Assembly: GCA_905182995.1 (NCBI GenBank)
Contig: CAJJDP010000068.1
Coordinates: 399,722-463,721 of the forward strand
Length of the DNA stretch: 64,000 bases
Reading direction: 5' to 3'
DNA from: Paramecium octaurelia
Taxonomy: Eukaryota; Ciliophora; Oligohymenophorea; Peniculida; Parameciidae
Shown: piece after piece, positions 11,574-24,928 of the stretch
Layout: the number at the start of each line of letters is the position of its first letter
Position numbering within the stretch: the first letter of the stretch is position 1
Notes under the pieces: generated by a model
The model's input: only the letters and a program-made list of their open reading frames with translations
Database searches by the model: none
Told to the model about the DNA's origin: nothing
Program-made: the position numbers and the translations under genes

Positions 11574-12088
11574 TATTTTATTAATATAGGCAGAAAAACG
11601 GGTAATTCAATTAAATATCAATCCAAAAATATAAATAATCAGTATAAAATCAAATAAAACCATGTGATCACCCACTTACTAGAGTATCCTCATGAGACAT
11701 GCATAAGTTGCTTAATGAATTATGATACTACTATATAACAGATGATCCTAATTAGATATAAGTTAAAGTTTTCAGAATTTGATGGCATGATTTGAGTATC
11801 CACTATTAACCCCATGGGAACCATCAAAAAGAAGTTGGTTATTGAAGCTAAAGGGAAGAGATTGGCAGACTTGGATGAGATGAAATGTCGTGGTTGAGAG
11901 AAACATGGAGAATCAATGGTTTTTTGTGGTAGAAATTAGAATATAAATTAATTTATATATATATTTATATTATATTTAGTTTATGTTTTGAAAAAAGGTA
12001 ATTGGTCATTCAATAAGTTATATAAAATTTTATTCTTTTGGATAATTATAATTATGAATATTATAATATTAATTATAAAATATTAAAA
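11574..12088. other. Intergenic region with a coding-like 27-codon ORF
   Basis: Mostly AT-rich promoter-type DNA between two divergent genes. An ORF at 11814-11897 (+) reads MGTIKKKLVIEAKGKRLADL and ends after seven more residues. It looks coding in composition but is too short to assign and could be a gene remnant. Confidence 0.3.
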
Positions 12089-14878
12089 ATGAATTAAATT
12101 CAATAAGAGATCACTATGATTCCAACCAAAACTTTTAAGAATGCACAATGGATTTCAAAATCTTTGAGTGTAAACAAACGAAAAAGTCCCAATTATCCAT
12201 GTAAAAGATGGGGACATACGGCCGTGTTACACGACAAATATATGTATGTTTTCAGTGGTTGTGGGAAATCTGATAATCCCAGATAGTGGGAACAAATATA
12301 TAGAATGGATTGCGTTACATTTTAATGGGAAAGATTGAATTCACCATCTTTGAAGCATCCTCCCGGGAGAGACTCTCATTGTTGTGTATGTTTATAAAAT
12401 AAGCTGTATTTTTTTGGTGGATCCAGCAATGAATTGATTCTTGGGGATTTTTGGAGCTTTGATATTGAGACTTCTGAATGGACAGAAATACAGGTACCAA
12501 AAGATATGGAGGGTAGAGAAGGGCATTCCATGGTGGCTTTGTCATCAAGATTGATATACATCTATGGCGGATGGGATTAAGTGCAAAATATAATGACAGA
12601 ATCTCATTGGTTATATGATATAAAAACAAACAAGTTTTAATAAGTGACACATTTTACAGGGGATGAGATGATTAAATTAGAGAGTCACACTGCTAATAAA
12701 ATCGGGGATAGCGTTTATGTCTTTGGAGGGTAAGGTCAGTAGTCGAATAAGCAATTAGTATTTCATAAAGATTTGTATAAACTAGATTTTGAAAATATGA
12801 ATGATTTGCATTCAAAATTTGATTAATTGGACTCTGGAGATGATAAGGGTTAGAATATAGATAATAATACTGTAATCAAGATTGAGAAGATCAAGGCAAA
12901 TGGATCTCAATAGCCAACTCCAAGAGCTTCTCATTCTGCAGTTGCTTATGGAGAGAGATTCTTATTTGTCATTGGAGGAGAAGGGTAAGAATAAGTAACA
13001 AATCAATTTTAGATATTAATATGACTAATAGAAGGATAACGAAGAGGAGGCAATTGAACAGGATTAAGATGACGATTAAAATATTGATGAGGAAGAGAAG
13101 CCAATATTTCCGAAAAATGATATTTGGATATTTGAAACATTCATGAGAGTATGCAATTGAAATTAGTTTATTAGACTTGGAGCAAATTGTAGCCAAAATC
13201 TAAAACTCCAGTGTTCCAACCGAGGTTTTCACATAGTTGTATAGTGTATAAGGATTAGTTTATAATATTCGGAGGGTTGAGAAGTATGGGGGAAGTGTTG
13301 GAAGACATCATGGTATTGCATTTAAAGGATAGTGAAACTAATGTTCAGAAATACTCAAGGGATGAGATGAAGAATGTTTGTAAGTATTGCCAATTGATCT
13401 ACGGTATTCAGTAAGAAGAGGAAATATCATTTCATAAAGCAACAGAGAGTAGTGCAGTAAAACTACCCAAGTTATCTTTGACATTCGTAGATGAGTAATA
13501 TTATATTTAATTGATTAATAGAGTTTCTAAACTGATTCAGTGTCCTATGTCTTGTTTTGGGCTCTTTTTGGACAACGTAAAATTATCAGAGGCTGCTGAA
13601 GTCAATTTTGAATATGTGTTCTTATAAAGAAAGAGGAAATATTCAAATACTGTTGATGAAATAAGGGATAAGATACCAGTGTTGATAATCTTTGAGAAAG
13701 ACCCTAGAGAATTAGATGATTTGAATGATTTCCTATTTAATTTTGATATTTCCAAAAAGAAAAGCAAGGTGATTAATTAGGACTTGGACTTGAAAAATGA
13801 AAGTGAGTAAAACCAAGCTCTTGAGGAGTAACAACTACTCAATAAGAAGTAATATGCATTAAATTTAAAAATTGCATCATTGCGACTGGGAGATAGTGTG
13901 CTAATCTGTCATAAATCCTAGAACAATTATTATGTTGGGTTGATATCGATGAACAATCAACTAAATCCTAATGATGAGACCTTGACCTTCTATAATTACA
14001 CGATGACTATTGCGAATGGGACTGAAAGGAAGATTGACTCGCCTGAGAGCAAATATGTGTTATTAAATGCGATTACTCATTTAATTAGTGAGGAGGACTT
14101 CATACTGAACTGCAATTTCAATTATACCAAAATCTTCATCTTCGATTTAGCTAGGATACATGCTTTATAAAAGATATTTGAACTTAGTTTATTTAATGAT
14201 GATATAATCTCGAATTAATCATTAGCATTTGAATTGAAGAAGGACGAGGCAATTAAGCATCCAGATTTCTCTTTGAAGGAGTATCTCAAATATTATTCAT
14301 TGGAACACTTACCTTTTAGAGTTACTGTGTAGAATCAATTGATAAACACGAATCTTAATGTGATAAGTCGAATAGAGAATAAGCACAAGGTTTCTGTGAC
14401 AAACGAAAAAGTAGTAGTCAAATTAAATGAATGGGCAGAGTCTTATCAACTAGGCAGACTGACATAAAATAACTTTGGGATCCTTCTGTATTATTAAGGG
14501 AGACTGATCAATAGGTATAGAAAGCAATTAGGGATCTATCCAGGAGTTCTTGAACAAAGCGGATATGTGAACATTTCAAAGATTGTTAAACCGAATATGA
14601 CATCTGAAGTAAGTAGTGCGAATTATGTTAGGGATTTAAGAATTCATACTTGGCGTCTATCTTACTATAAACTCTGGAAGCATTGGAGGAAGAATGCGAA
14701 CCAGAGAGAAGAAAGGAAATTAAAATTTGATGTTATTGTCTATATATCATAATATAATGTAATATTATTAAATATGCTGTTACGAATGAATGTTAGGGAG
14801 TAAACAGGTATGCATTTTGATATAGCAACTCCATCGATTAATGAAATTAAAGTGTCAAGTAAAAGTTTTAAAATTTGA
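12089..14878 (+). CDS. Kelch beta-propeller fused to a MORC-like GHKL/S5 domain
   Basis: A 911-residue protein with two introns (12985-13012, 28 nt; 13149-13174, 26 nt). Residues 1-430 hold six Kelch blades (VFSGCGKS, YFFGGSSN, IYGGWDQ, VFGGQGQ, VIGGEGQ, IFGGLRS), enough for a propeller. The C-terminal half resembles MORC proteins in order. First is an LFLDN box near residue 475 (cf. the GHKL N-box). Next is ELDDLNDFLFNFDISKKK where MORC has its DKLxxMLSFGFSDK block. Then come LKIASLRLGDSVLI (residue 576), TKIFIFDLAR, and FGILLYYQGRLINRYRK (residue 776), the S5-fold segment. The metal/ATP motif DNGxGM appears lost (EKDPRE). The MORC assignment is by eye; Kelch is certain. An in-frame ATG at 12116 is an alternative start. 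Confidence 0.85.
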
Positions 14879-14992
14879 TATTGTATAGAAATTAGCAAAT
14901 TTTCAATAGTTTTATCCAATTAAATTGCGCAATACTAAGATTCTGATTATTTTAGAAATACACATTATCAAGGCAATTTAATTTTGTTTGTT

Positions 14993-16788
<1,796 letters not shown>

Positions 16789-16923
16789 ATATTAACATAA
16801 CTTTTAATGTTAATAGTGATTAATATTTATAATTATTAATTTTAGTGAGTTTGTTTCTAGAGAGAGGATATGTCTATGAGAACATCAAAATAGTGAATTA
16901 ATTTATAAATTGAAACATTAACA

Positions 16924-18613
16924 TCATACTTATGTTTTATCACTATTTTGCAAGTGCTGATTAAATGATTATTAAGGATAGCAAGCAAGGTGATAATTGT
17001 AGCCTGGATGATAATTAGGAACTTACTAATAATTGTGAGTATTCAAATTAGGTGGAAAATTTAAGACTGACCTTGAAGTGACACTTTAAGAGGCTCCTTA
17101 ATACTAGGATTGATAATTGTTGAATTGGAAAAATGGGAAGTAAGAACTTATACTAGGTTGATTCTCTGGCAGGGATATTTAATTTTATTATTACAAGGGA
17201 TCTTCAAGATTTTAATTTAGCAGCATGTTGCTTAATAGATTATTATAACTAGGTAGACTAGTATTACTTAATAGTCCATACAACCCTTAGTTCACGGCAG
17301 CATCTTTATTCAAATTAGCTTATTGCATGTTTTTGAAGAATTAATTAACTTGTTCTTAGTTGATGAAATAGATTTTATTTTTCTCCTTATTAACCAAACA
17401 TGTTTGAAGTTAGAGAGACTCTTCTGATGAGATTTAGGCAAAATCCATGATTTAAAGTGGCAAGGTATTTTATTATTATTTATTAATTTCTTATTGTTTC
17501 TTTTTGTCATTGTTGAGATTCTCGTCACTTTAGCTGTGATTATCCTTATTTTTAATAAGAATTTCATCATTATTTTTTAATGGTTCTTCTAATTGTTATT
17601 ACTGTTTTATATGTTTCGGATAACGGGTTGAAGTAATCTTCTTTGACTGTTAATCGAAATCCTCTTATTTGACATCATAAGGATCACCACCATCTTGTTT
17701 TATTCTCCATTCTATTTTTTTGATTATTGCATTAATGCATCTTAGTTCTTCTAAACTCAATTCTTCAACGGAAGGGTCAGACAAAAAAGAATCTTATTCC
17801 TCATTATTGCTTTCTTAATTAGATTGCGTTTAAACTTTATTGTTTTTTTCTTTTCTCATGAGACAATTAAATCGATTTTTTACATTATTTTCGCTTCTTT
17901 ACAGTTTTAGCTATTTTGAAATTTATGCCCATTTTTTTCCATTTAAAATGGCCAATTTCATAAGCTCCAAATCTTCAGATAATTACCATGGTTTTCTTAA
18001 TATTAATTATAGAAATACCTATTAATAGTTGGATTTAAATGATTATTCCATCTTTCCCTGCACTGTTTCCCATTTCGATGGACACTTGAATCCGTTCGTT
18101 TGTTGAGAGATGTGGCTATCTGACTCCATTTGTTGCCTTTATTTAATTTCTAATATTCTTGAATAATTAATAGAAGTGCATCATCTTCTTGTCTGGTCCA
18201 TGGAGCCTATTATAAAGGTAGTCTCAACATTTGCAGCCACTTCTATTTGCAGTGGAAGGGCTCTCTCCTCTGCATCATCGAAGATATGTTGATCCAATCA
18301 GATTCACTCTATTAATTTCATATGATCATTTCAATACAATTTGTTTAAAATCTCGTTTGTGAAGGGCCAAGTACTTTCCAACCAACCAAATTAACACCTT
18401 TTTGTCGTCGTCAGTCCAGTTCTTCTTGAATTTGTTTGCACCTTACTGGATACTTGCTTGGTTGTTCTTTTGGATGTTCAGAATTTCGTAGTTATTCGGA
18501 AATTATTCTAAGCCAAGATTATACAGCTCTTTCATATACGCGAATCTCACATTGGTAATGTCTTTAACTTTATCGAAAAAATCTTTAAATTTAGTGAAGA
18601 AATCATCCATCAT
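16924..18613 (-). CDS. Myb-type DNA-binding protein (multiple Myb repeats)
   Basis: A 545-residue protein with two introns (18309-18337, 29 nt; 17996-18018, 23 nt). After about 75 residues comes a degenerate first repeat (KKNWTDDDKKVLIWL...WINISSMM). A canonical Myb repeat follows (APWTRQEDDALLLIIQEY...KWSQIATSL, GKQCRERWNNHL), then another (KPWQLSEDLELMKLAI...KWAQISKQL, NNVKNRFNCL). The rest is a Gln/Asn/Ser-rich region with a charged helix (VEELSLEELRCINAIIKKIE). It is most likely a nuclear transcription factor or chromatin binder. The gene is head to head with BBS1; only 92 bp separate the two ATGs. Confidence 0.9.
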
Positions 18614-18705
18614 TCAATTCTCAGAAATTATAAAATAATCCAATTAAAAACTACCCCATTAAATTATATTGTCTGAGTATATTATTAATAATTGTTTATT
18701 TTTGT
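18614..18705. promoter_or_regulatory. Compact bidirectional promoter region (Myb / BBS1)
   Basis: Only 92 bp of AT-rich DNA separate the start codons of two divergent genes, so both promoters and 5' UTRs must fit here. No specific site is recognised. Confidence 0.5.
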
Positions 18706-20430
18706 ATGAAATAAGGTTATTGGATTTAAGGCTGGAGTGATTTGGTTGCAAACTTGAAAGTCACCCAAAATTGCATGGACTTGATTGACGTCCAGGGAAA
18801 TGGCCAATATAATTTGGTGGTTGCAGATTAAAATTAAAGACTAGTGTCCTACAGGAATACCAACATCGCATGGGAAACCAGACTGACAGACAAACCAGTT
18901 TGCATGACCTATTTCTATGGTGACACATCAGGCCAACCTTGCATCAGCATATGCCATGGAAACACCATATACAACTATAAGATTTTCAAAGCCTTTTATA
19001 AATGTCAAATTCCAAATATTCAATTGAAACAAGAAGAAGCAGACATCTGGAAATCGTATTCGACCGATAGGAATCTGCAAAACCTCATAAGGGATTTGAA
19101 GAATTTGCAATAATAACATTCCAATCTATCATACAAGTCCTTGGAATTGCTGTGCTTTTAGGATTTGCAAAAACAATAGGAATTAGCAGAAAAATATTAG
19201 GATAGTCCTTATATCGAAGATTCAATCACTTGTGTGAGTGTGCTTAAAAAAAACGTAGATGAGGATAAATCTCAAGGGTAATTAATTGTAGGAACAGAAT
19301 TGAAATTCATATACATATATAATTAAGAAATCACTTAAATTTATAAAAAAGTAATAAATAATGTCATTATTTTTAGTATGAAATACCTGGAGTTCCAATC
19401 TCAATTTGCATATTTTCAGAAGAACAAAAAGATGGTCGAATCGCAGTATTAGTAAGAGAGAATTGTGTTTATTTCATTGGCAATGACATTGAACCCTACA
19501 CTATCGATTTGCAATCCAAACCAATAACTATGATAAGATAGCAACGATGCCTGTACATAGCAACCATGGATAGGGTTGTCCAAAACTATTAGCATAAATA
19601 AAAATAATATTAGTTATAGATGTAACATAATATCTTGGGCATTGAAACTGTGACCACAGGCAAAGGATAAGAAACCAAAGGGTTGCTTATTGCATTAGAA
19701 AATAAAACTATTCAATTCTATAAGGATACTCAATTGATGTCTAGTATTAATTTGGAAGTATAAAATTAATTTATTAATTCAGAGCAATGTTTCAGTGATG
19801 AGATTTGGATTCTTCGGAGTCAGCCAAGATGGTTTTCTTATTACCATTAATATCAAAGGAGCATTAGAAACTAGAACTCTATCCAGAGAATTTGAAAGGA
19901 AGAAACAAGCCATATTAGAAAAGGAAATTATTAAACCCATTGAATTTCCACCTATCACCAATTTATTCATTGAACAATTTCAAAGAGAGAGAGAATAGGG
20001 CTCAGAAATGCTAAGAACATATTAGTATGATTTATTGAGAATGAGATTTAAAACTGCCCAAACATACTTGAACATATTGTCTAATAAAGAGTAGGCTCCT
20101 CAATTAAATTAGAACAATCCTTTGAGACTTTCAGCTATTGCAGAAGGATTAGGACCTAAATTTAAATTATGCTGTGTTGTGGAAAATATAAGCAATCAAC
20201 CAATCAAGGATATCTATATTAATTATGTATACAATTCAGATATTTACTAACCATTTTAATTAATAAATTAATTGCCATTTTTAATACCTAAATATTAAAA
20301 AAACTTTGAGTGTTATTTCACAAACATTCATTAGAATGGTATAAGTGACACGATTAAAATCATTTTGTATAGAGAATCAAAATAACTAATTTAAACTTCA
20401 ATCTAGATGCCAATGAGTGAATTAGAATGA
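18706..20430 (+). CDS. BBS1: BBS1, BBSome subunit
   Basis: A 557-residue protein with two introns (26 nt near 19350, GTAATA...TTTAG; 25 nt near 19760, GTATAA...TTCAG). The N-terminal propeller starts IQGWSDLVANLKVTQNCMDL, DVQGNGQYNLVVAD, as in BBS1 family proteins. An inserted helical hairpin follows (DLKNLQQQHSNLSYKSLELL), and the C-terminal gamma-adaptin-ear-like region reads LRLSAIAEGLGPKFKLCC and NGISDTIKIILYRE. BBS1 is part of the BBSome that moves membrane proteins in cilia with IFT trains, which fits a densely ciliated cell. Length is close to metazoan BBS1 (about 590 aa). Confidence 0.95.
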
Positions 20431-20717
20431 AATAACCACAACTAGTATATGAATAATAATCAATTTTATATTTAAATATTTTAAATACAATAATTATTAT
20501 TAAGCTTCAATTAATATTGATTAAATAATTATCATTTAAATGATTTCATAAAAGACTATATAATAAAATGTATATATATAATAAGAACCTTTAGGTAATT
20601 TATTATAGTTAAACATCTATAATATGATATTAAATGATTAATTCATTAACCAGTGAAGTTTTATAATAACATATCGAATTTAAATTATATTTATGCATAA
20701 TTAATTATAATTATTAT
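20431..20717. other. AT-rich 3' spacer between convergent genes
   Basis: Tail-to-tail spacer of about 290 bp between BBS1 and CAP-G, nearly all A/T. No gene or RNA feature is seen. Confidence 0.6.
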
Positions 20718-23700
20718 TCATCTTCTTTTCTTATTTCCTCCCTTTCTGGTTGGAATTTCTGAGTCACTCGATTATTTTCTCTTTTTTTTGACTCCCTCAT
20801 CTGAGTCTGATTCACCTATAATAAAATCGATATAATGTGTTACCTTGATAATTTTCCTCGACTTGAACTTGTTCTTTTTATTTTTATCCCTAAATAATGA
20901 TTCCTTGTTTCTTTAGTTCTTTAACTAAATTATTGGCATCTTCTCTTTGTAATTCAAAGTCCTTCATGATGGCATCTCTTAGAACTTATCCTTCATCCTA
21001 GGCTTGTAATCCAACTTCTTCTTGTAACACCTTCAAGAAATTGTTCTCATTTTTAACATCAGCATTAGCCTTTTCTAATCTTTCTATACATTATTCTAAA
21101 CTAATAATTAGACTTTGATAAAATGATAGTTTTGGTTTCAATTTGTTATTGTCATCATCCTTGATGTCATACATCTCCAAAAAGTCTGCTTGTTTCGTGA
21201 CTTAAGTGATGACCTTCTAAAGTATAATATTGTTGTGATCACTGACTAATTTACAAAGGTACATAATAAATCTTTCCTAGGGTCCAATGAAATCAGATTC
21301 TAAAGATCTGGATTCTAAAATATCTTTGAATTCAGACAAGGAGGGATTGGATTTCTAACCAGTTATTTTATAACTCATCATTTTAATTCCTGCACTTGCT
21401 GCTTATATTAAAGAGTTTTCTTGCCATTGTTGTGTGTCAAATAGATCAGGATTCAGAATTTAATCCTTTACATAGTGCAAATAACAACAAATGCTAAAGT
21501 ACAATTCCAATCCCTTTTCAAAAATCCTTAAGAATTATAAGGATGATGTTATGTAAAGTTTAAGAAAACTGGTCACTATTTGTAATGGCAATTATTGAGA
21601 ACGCAATCTGACATCGAACCACAAAAACAAAAATTAAGCTATCCAAACTTAGGGCTTCAAAATTTTATCATGAATTAATAATTTGCATAGTCCTTCCAAT
21701 GCAATAGCCTAGATCACTCCCTCAGATTTGAATGCGAATTTCATTATGATCTATAGAATCTTCTATTTTCCATATGTTTCTGAGTCAATAACCCATGCCT
21801 AATCATCGTCATACATCAACAGTGCATCCAATATGCTTCTTAGAGCTGTTATAGTCATAGGATTGTCATTATTTTTCTAGGTTGGGACGGATTAATCCAA
21901 AATTCTGGCCAAAGTGGCAATGGTAGAACCACCAACATCAATTCCAAATAAGGGGATATATCCCAAACACCTGAAACTCAATTTCTTAGCCAAACAATCA
22001 TCTCCACTCTTATACTTTTCACTAATTGTAGTGATGATCGTCTTTAATCTGATAAAAATCCTATCTTCGATTTTGGCTATATCGAATTAATTAAACAAGG
22101 CATCCAATAAATATAGACAATGAATATCAATATTCTTGTTGTGTTATTTCATTTTATCCAATTCATTGAGTGTTTGCTATATGGCTTTTTAATTTTAATC
22201 CAGAAGTTGCTCATTTAGTTATAAGGATTGCACATTTTGCTTCTTCTTTTTGACTAGAGCTTCCTTTTCTTATTCTAAGTTTTCTCTTTCTTCCTTTCTG
22301 ACCTACAATGACTATTCCAATTATTATATGTTTTCAACAATTATCTATTTCTGTAGATCTTGTATGACTTTAAATACCTACTCTGCCATTTGATCTTAAG
22401 ATGATACTAGAAGCTTAATTACTTTGATTGATGGGATCATTAATTCGTAATAACTTTTAATAATAGGCATTTCAAAATGATGCTATGCAAACCATCTACT
22501 CTCTAATTCTTAATCACTCCTATCTTCATAGATCTCATTAAACTTTTGGTTGTGCAATCTTTGACACTCTAGTTTTTTGTATTTGCTGATGAACTCGACC
22601 ATTCGATCCAATAGTTTTGTTCTTCCTATCTCCTCTTAATTGATAAGTAATTAGGCTAATTACAATAATTCATAATATTGCAATAAATCCAAATCTTAAT
22701 TAAAAATTTCGGCAAATTATGTGCCTTCTGGGAAATTGTGATCCACTATCAAATTCATTTATTATTGTAATTAGGCTTTCTACTCTTAGTTTTGAGACAT
22801 CTGACACAACACTTTAATAAATGACATTTCTGGGCCACTTGTTTAATTGCTTAAATTCCTTAAAGCATCTCTGAAATAAGTTGATAATTCATCCTAATGA
22901 ACAGATTTCAATATTGCTTTCAATCCATCCAATATTGTGGAATATAATTAAGGGAATATTAAAGTTTTATCAATTTAAAATAAATTTAAAAATCTCTTCA
23001 CTGCCTCATGAATGTGATTCACTTACTCAACATTCATTGATTTTCTAGCTGATTTCTATCTTGAATCCTCCTACATTATTGAATCATCTTAGATTATTTT
23101 ACCAAAAGATTACTGCAAAAATAACTCACATTACTCCACCACCTTCTAACTACTGTTTTTTAAACCATCATAAATCACCTGATATAAATCTAATGTTGTT
23201 AATTGAGATATGGAAAAATGATTTTTCATAAGCTTTTTAAAAACCTAAAGTCTCACATCCACGTCAGTATCCCTGATTCTAATTATTATAAATGGAAGAG
23301 TCGAATCATTTAATTCTGTATTTGTTAATGCATCCAATCTCAACTCCTTTTTGTCGTCCTCACAAATAGTTCGAACCATTTCATATTTCAATGCCACTAT
23401 TGCTTATTTTAATTTGTTTTATTTTCTCTCCTCAAATGCAATGTGTTGTAAATAGGAACCCAATTTCACAGCCAAACCCTTCTAAGTTTTCCCTGTCTTT
23501 TATAGTTTTGTATTTTTGAATAAACCTACTGTGTGATTGAGCATGTCATATGCAGTTTTCTCATCCACCAACTAATTCAATAACTAAGGGGGAATACATC
23601 TCAAGATCATAAACAGATGTCTCCCACAACATATTCTTGTAGCAAAATTTTATGAGTCCAAACCCTCTGCGAACAATTGCATTAAATAGAGAAGGAAGCT

Positions 23701-24038
23701 ATTATACATTTAATTGAATAAACCTTCTTGTGTTATCTGTGCTAATTTATTTTCGAGTCTTTTGGGCGGGAAGTGTAGATTCATTCCATTTTTTTATCAT
23801 AAATGTTACAAATTTTTCAGTAACATTTTCAAATAACTTTCTATGTTGTTTCGATGTCCCATTAAAGTTCTTGATTATTTTTAAATAACTACATTCTAGT
23901 TATTTTGTGAACTATCTAAAATTTTATTAATTCAAATTACTATGTGTCTCCCAAAAAACTCACATGCAAATTGTGGATGTGTTGCTATGTAACATTGCCA
24001 CAGTCAGCAACATCATTCAGAATTGAATATACATCCAT
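20718..24038 (-). CDS. NCAPG: Condensin complex subunit 3 (CAP-G), with an apparent frame break
   Basis: About 1,088 residues. HEAT-repeat region: VTEKFVTFMI, NFATRICCGRHLFMILR, FIIIRIRDTDVDVRLQVFKK and LYQVIYDGLKNSSQKVVEQC match the CAP-G/Ycg1 HEAT repeats that carry RTRDV-type motifs. The second half has FRCLGYIPLFG and AIALEGLCKLLIHDKIL, also CAP-G-like, and a charged C-terminus (GESDSDEGVKKKRKQSSDSE). CAP-G binds DNA in condensin I during chromosome compaction. Introns: GTAATT...TTTAG (25 nt) near 23925-23950 and a 28-nt intron near the 3' end (about 20825). Between the N-terminal exon and the rest the frame shifts by one base at a 7-T run (23789-23795); no plausible intron resolves it. 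Removing one base gives an exact 1,089-codon frame. Confidence 0.85.
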
Positions 24039-24086
24039 TTATTTTAAATTTAATATATATTTTTTATTCATAAACCAAAATATCAC

Positions 24087-24411
24087 TCATATACTATCAA
24101 TTAACTAATTATTATATAACATTTCTTATTTTTCATCTTTCTCATTTTAAATAATTTTTAATTTATTTTGTATTTCCCCATTGACTCCAATTTTAATAAA
24201 ATCCCTTCCCATTCTCACAAATACCAATTTCCAAGATCCAGATAGACCCTCTTGAAATTTATGCAATACTTCTCTCTAAAAATAAATATAGATACCAGAA
24301 TAATATTCTATCTATGTATTTTATATTTATGAAACTCAATCTCAAACTACAAAATATCTACCCTCTAACCTTTACTATATATATCATACTCTTAAGTTAA
24401 ATACATTTCAT
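24087..24411 (-). CDS. Small unrecognised protein (91 aa)
   Basis: Two introns (29 nt, GTAAAG...TGTAG; 20 nt, GTATCT...TTTAG) are needed to join three frames, and the spliced length is a multiple of three. The product has a well-formed central block (REVLHKFQEGLSGSWKLVFV, then RMGRDFIKIGVNGEIQNKLK) that looks like a small alpha/beta or PH-like strand-rich fold. I do not recognise the family. The gene lies just upstream of CAP-G on the same strand (49 bp between them). Confidence 0.6.
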
Positions 24412-24928
24412 TTAATATTTTGGAGATAATTAAAAAACTGAATTCCATATTCAATAATTTAAATGAAATTACCTTAAATTCTCACTTCAAAGTTAAGGAA
24501 CTCTGAAGGAACTATGAAAATAGTAAGAATGAATGAATAAATTTCCATCATTTAAGAATGTTTATTTTTGAAGATACAATTATCAGATTTTATTGCTCAA
24601 GCTTGAATTGAAAGAATTCTCATATTTCACTTTTGGTTGCATATAGCTAATGAAAAATCTAACGATTAAATTATTTAAAAAATTTTCGATTGATTTCCAA
24701 ATTGAGAAGTTGAAAATTCTATGTATAAATGAGGATTCCACTTTGGAATTAACAAGTGAACAAATTACTTTGAAATCAGTGCGATTTTAGGAAATTAGAA
24801 TCGAATTTATGAATATTAGGAATTAATGCAAATTTTCATTTCATAATGAATCCCTAAATTTAGTGAAAGTTTTGGTATTTAATTTAATAAAGTTTGTTCA
24901 TATTATTTATTAATTTACTTTAAAAACA
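24412..24928 (+). other. Coding-like but unresolved interval (possible decayed gene)
   Basis: A plus-strand frame from about 24575 to 24870 reads as a plausible Leu/Lys/Glu-rich protein (for example KKFSIDFQIEKLKILC and SVRFQEIRIEFMNIRNQCKF). It has no upstream start that avoids TGA, and neighbouring frames (LEIIKKLNSIFNNLNEITLN) connect only by non-standard introns. It may be the remnant of a gene, or a gene with an unresolved exon structure. Confidence 0.3.
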
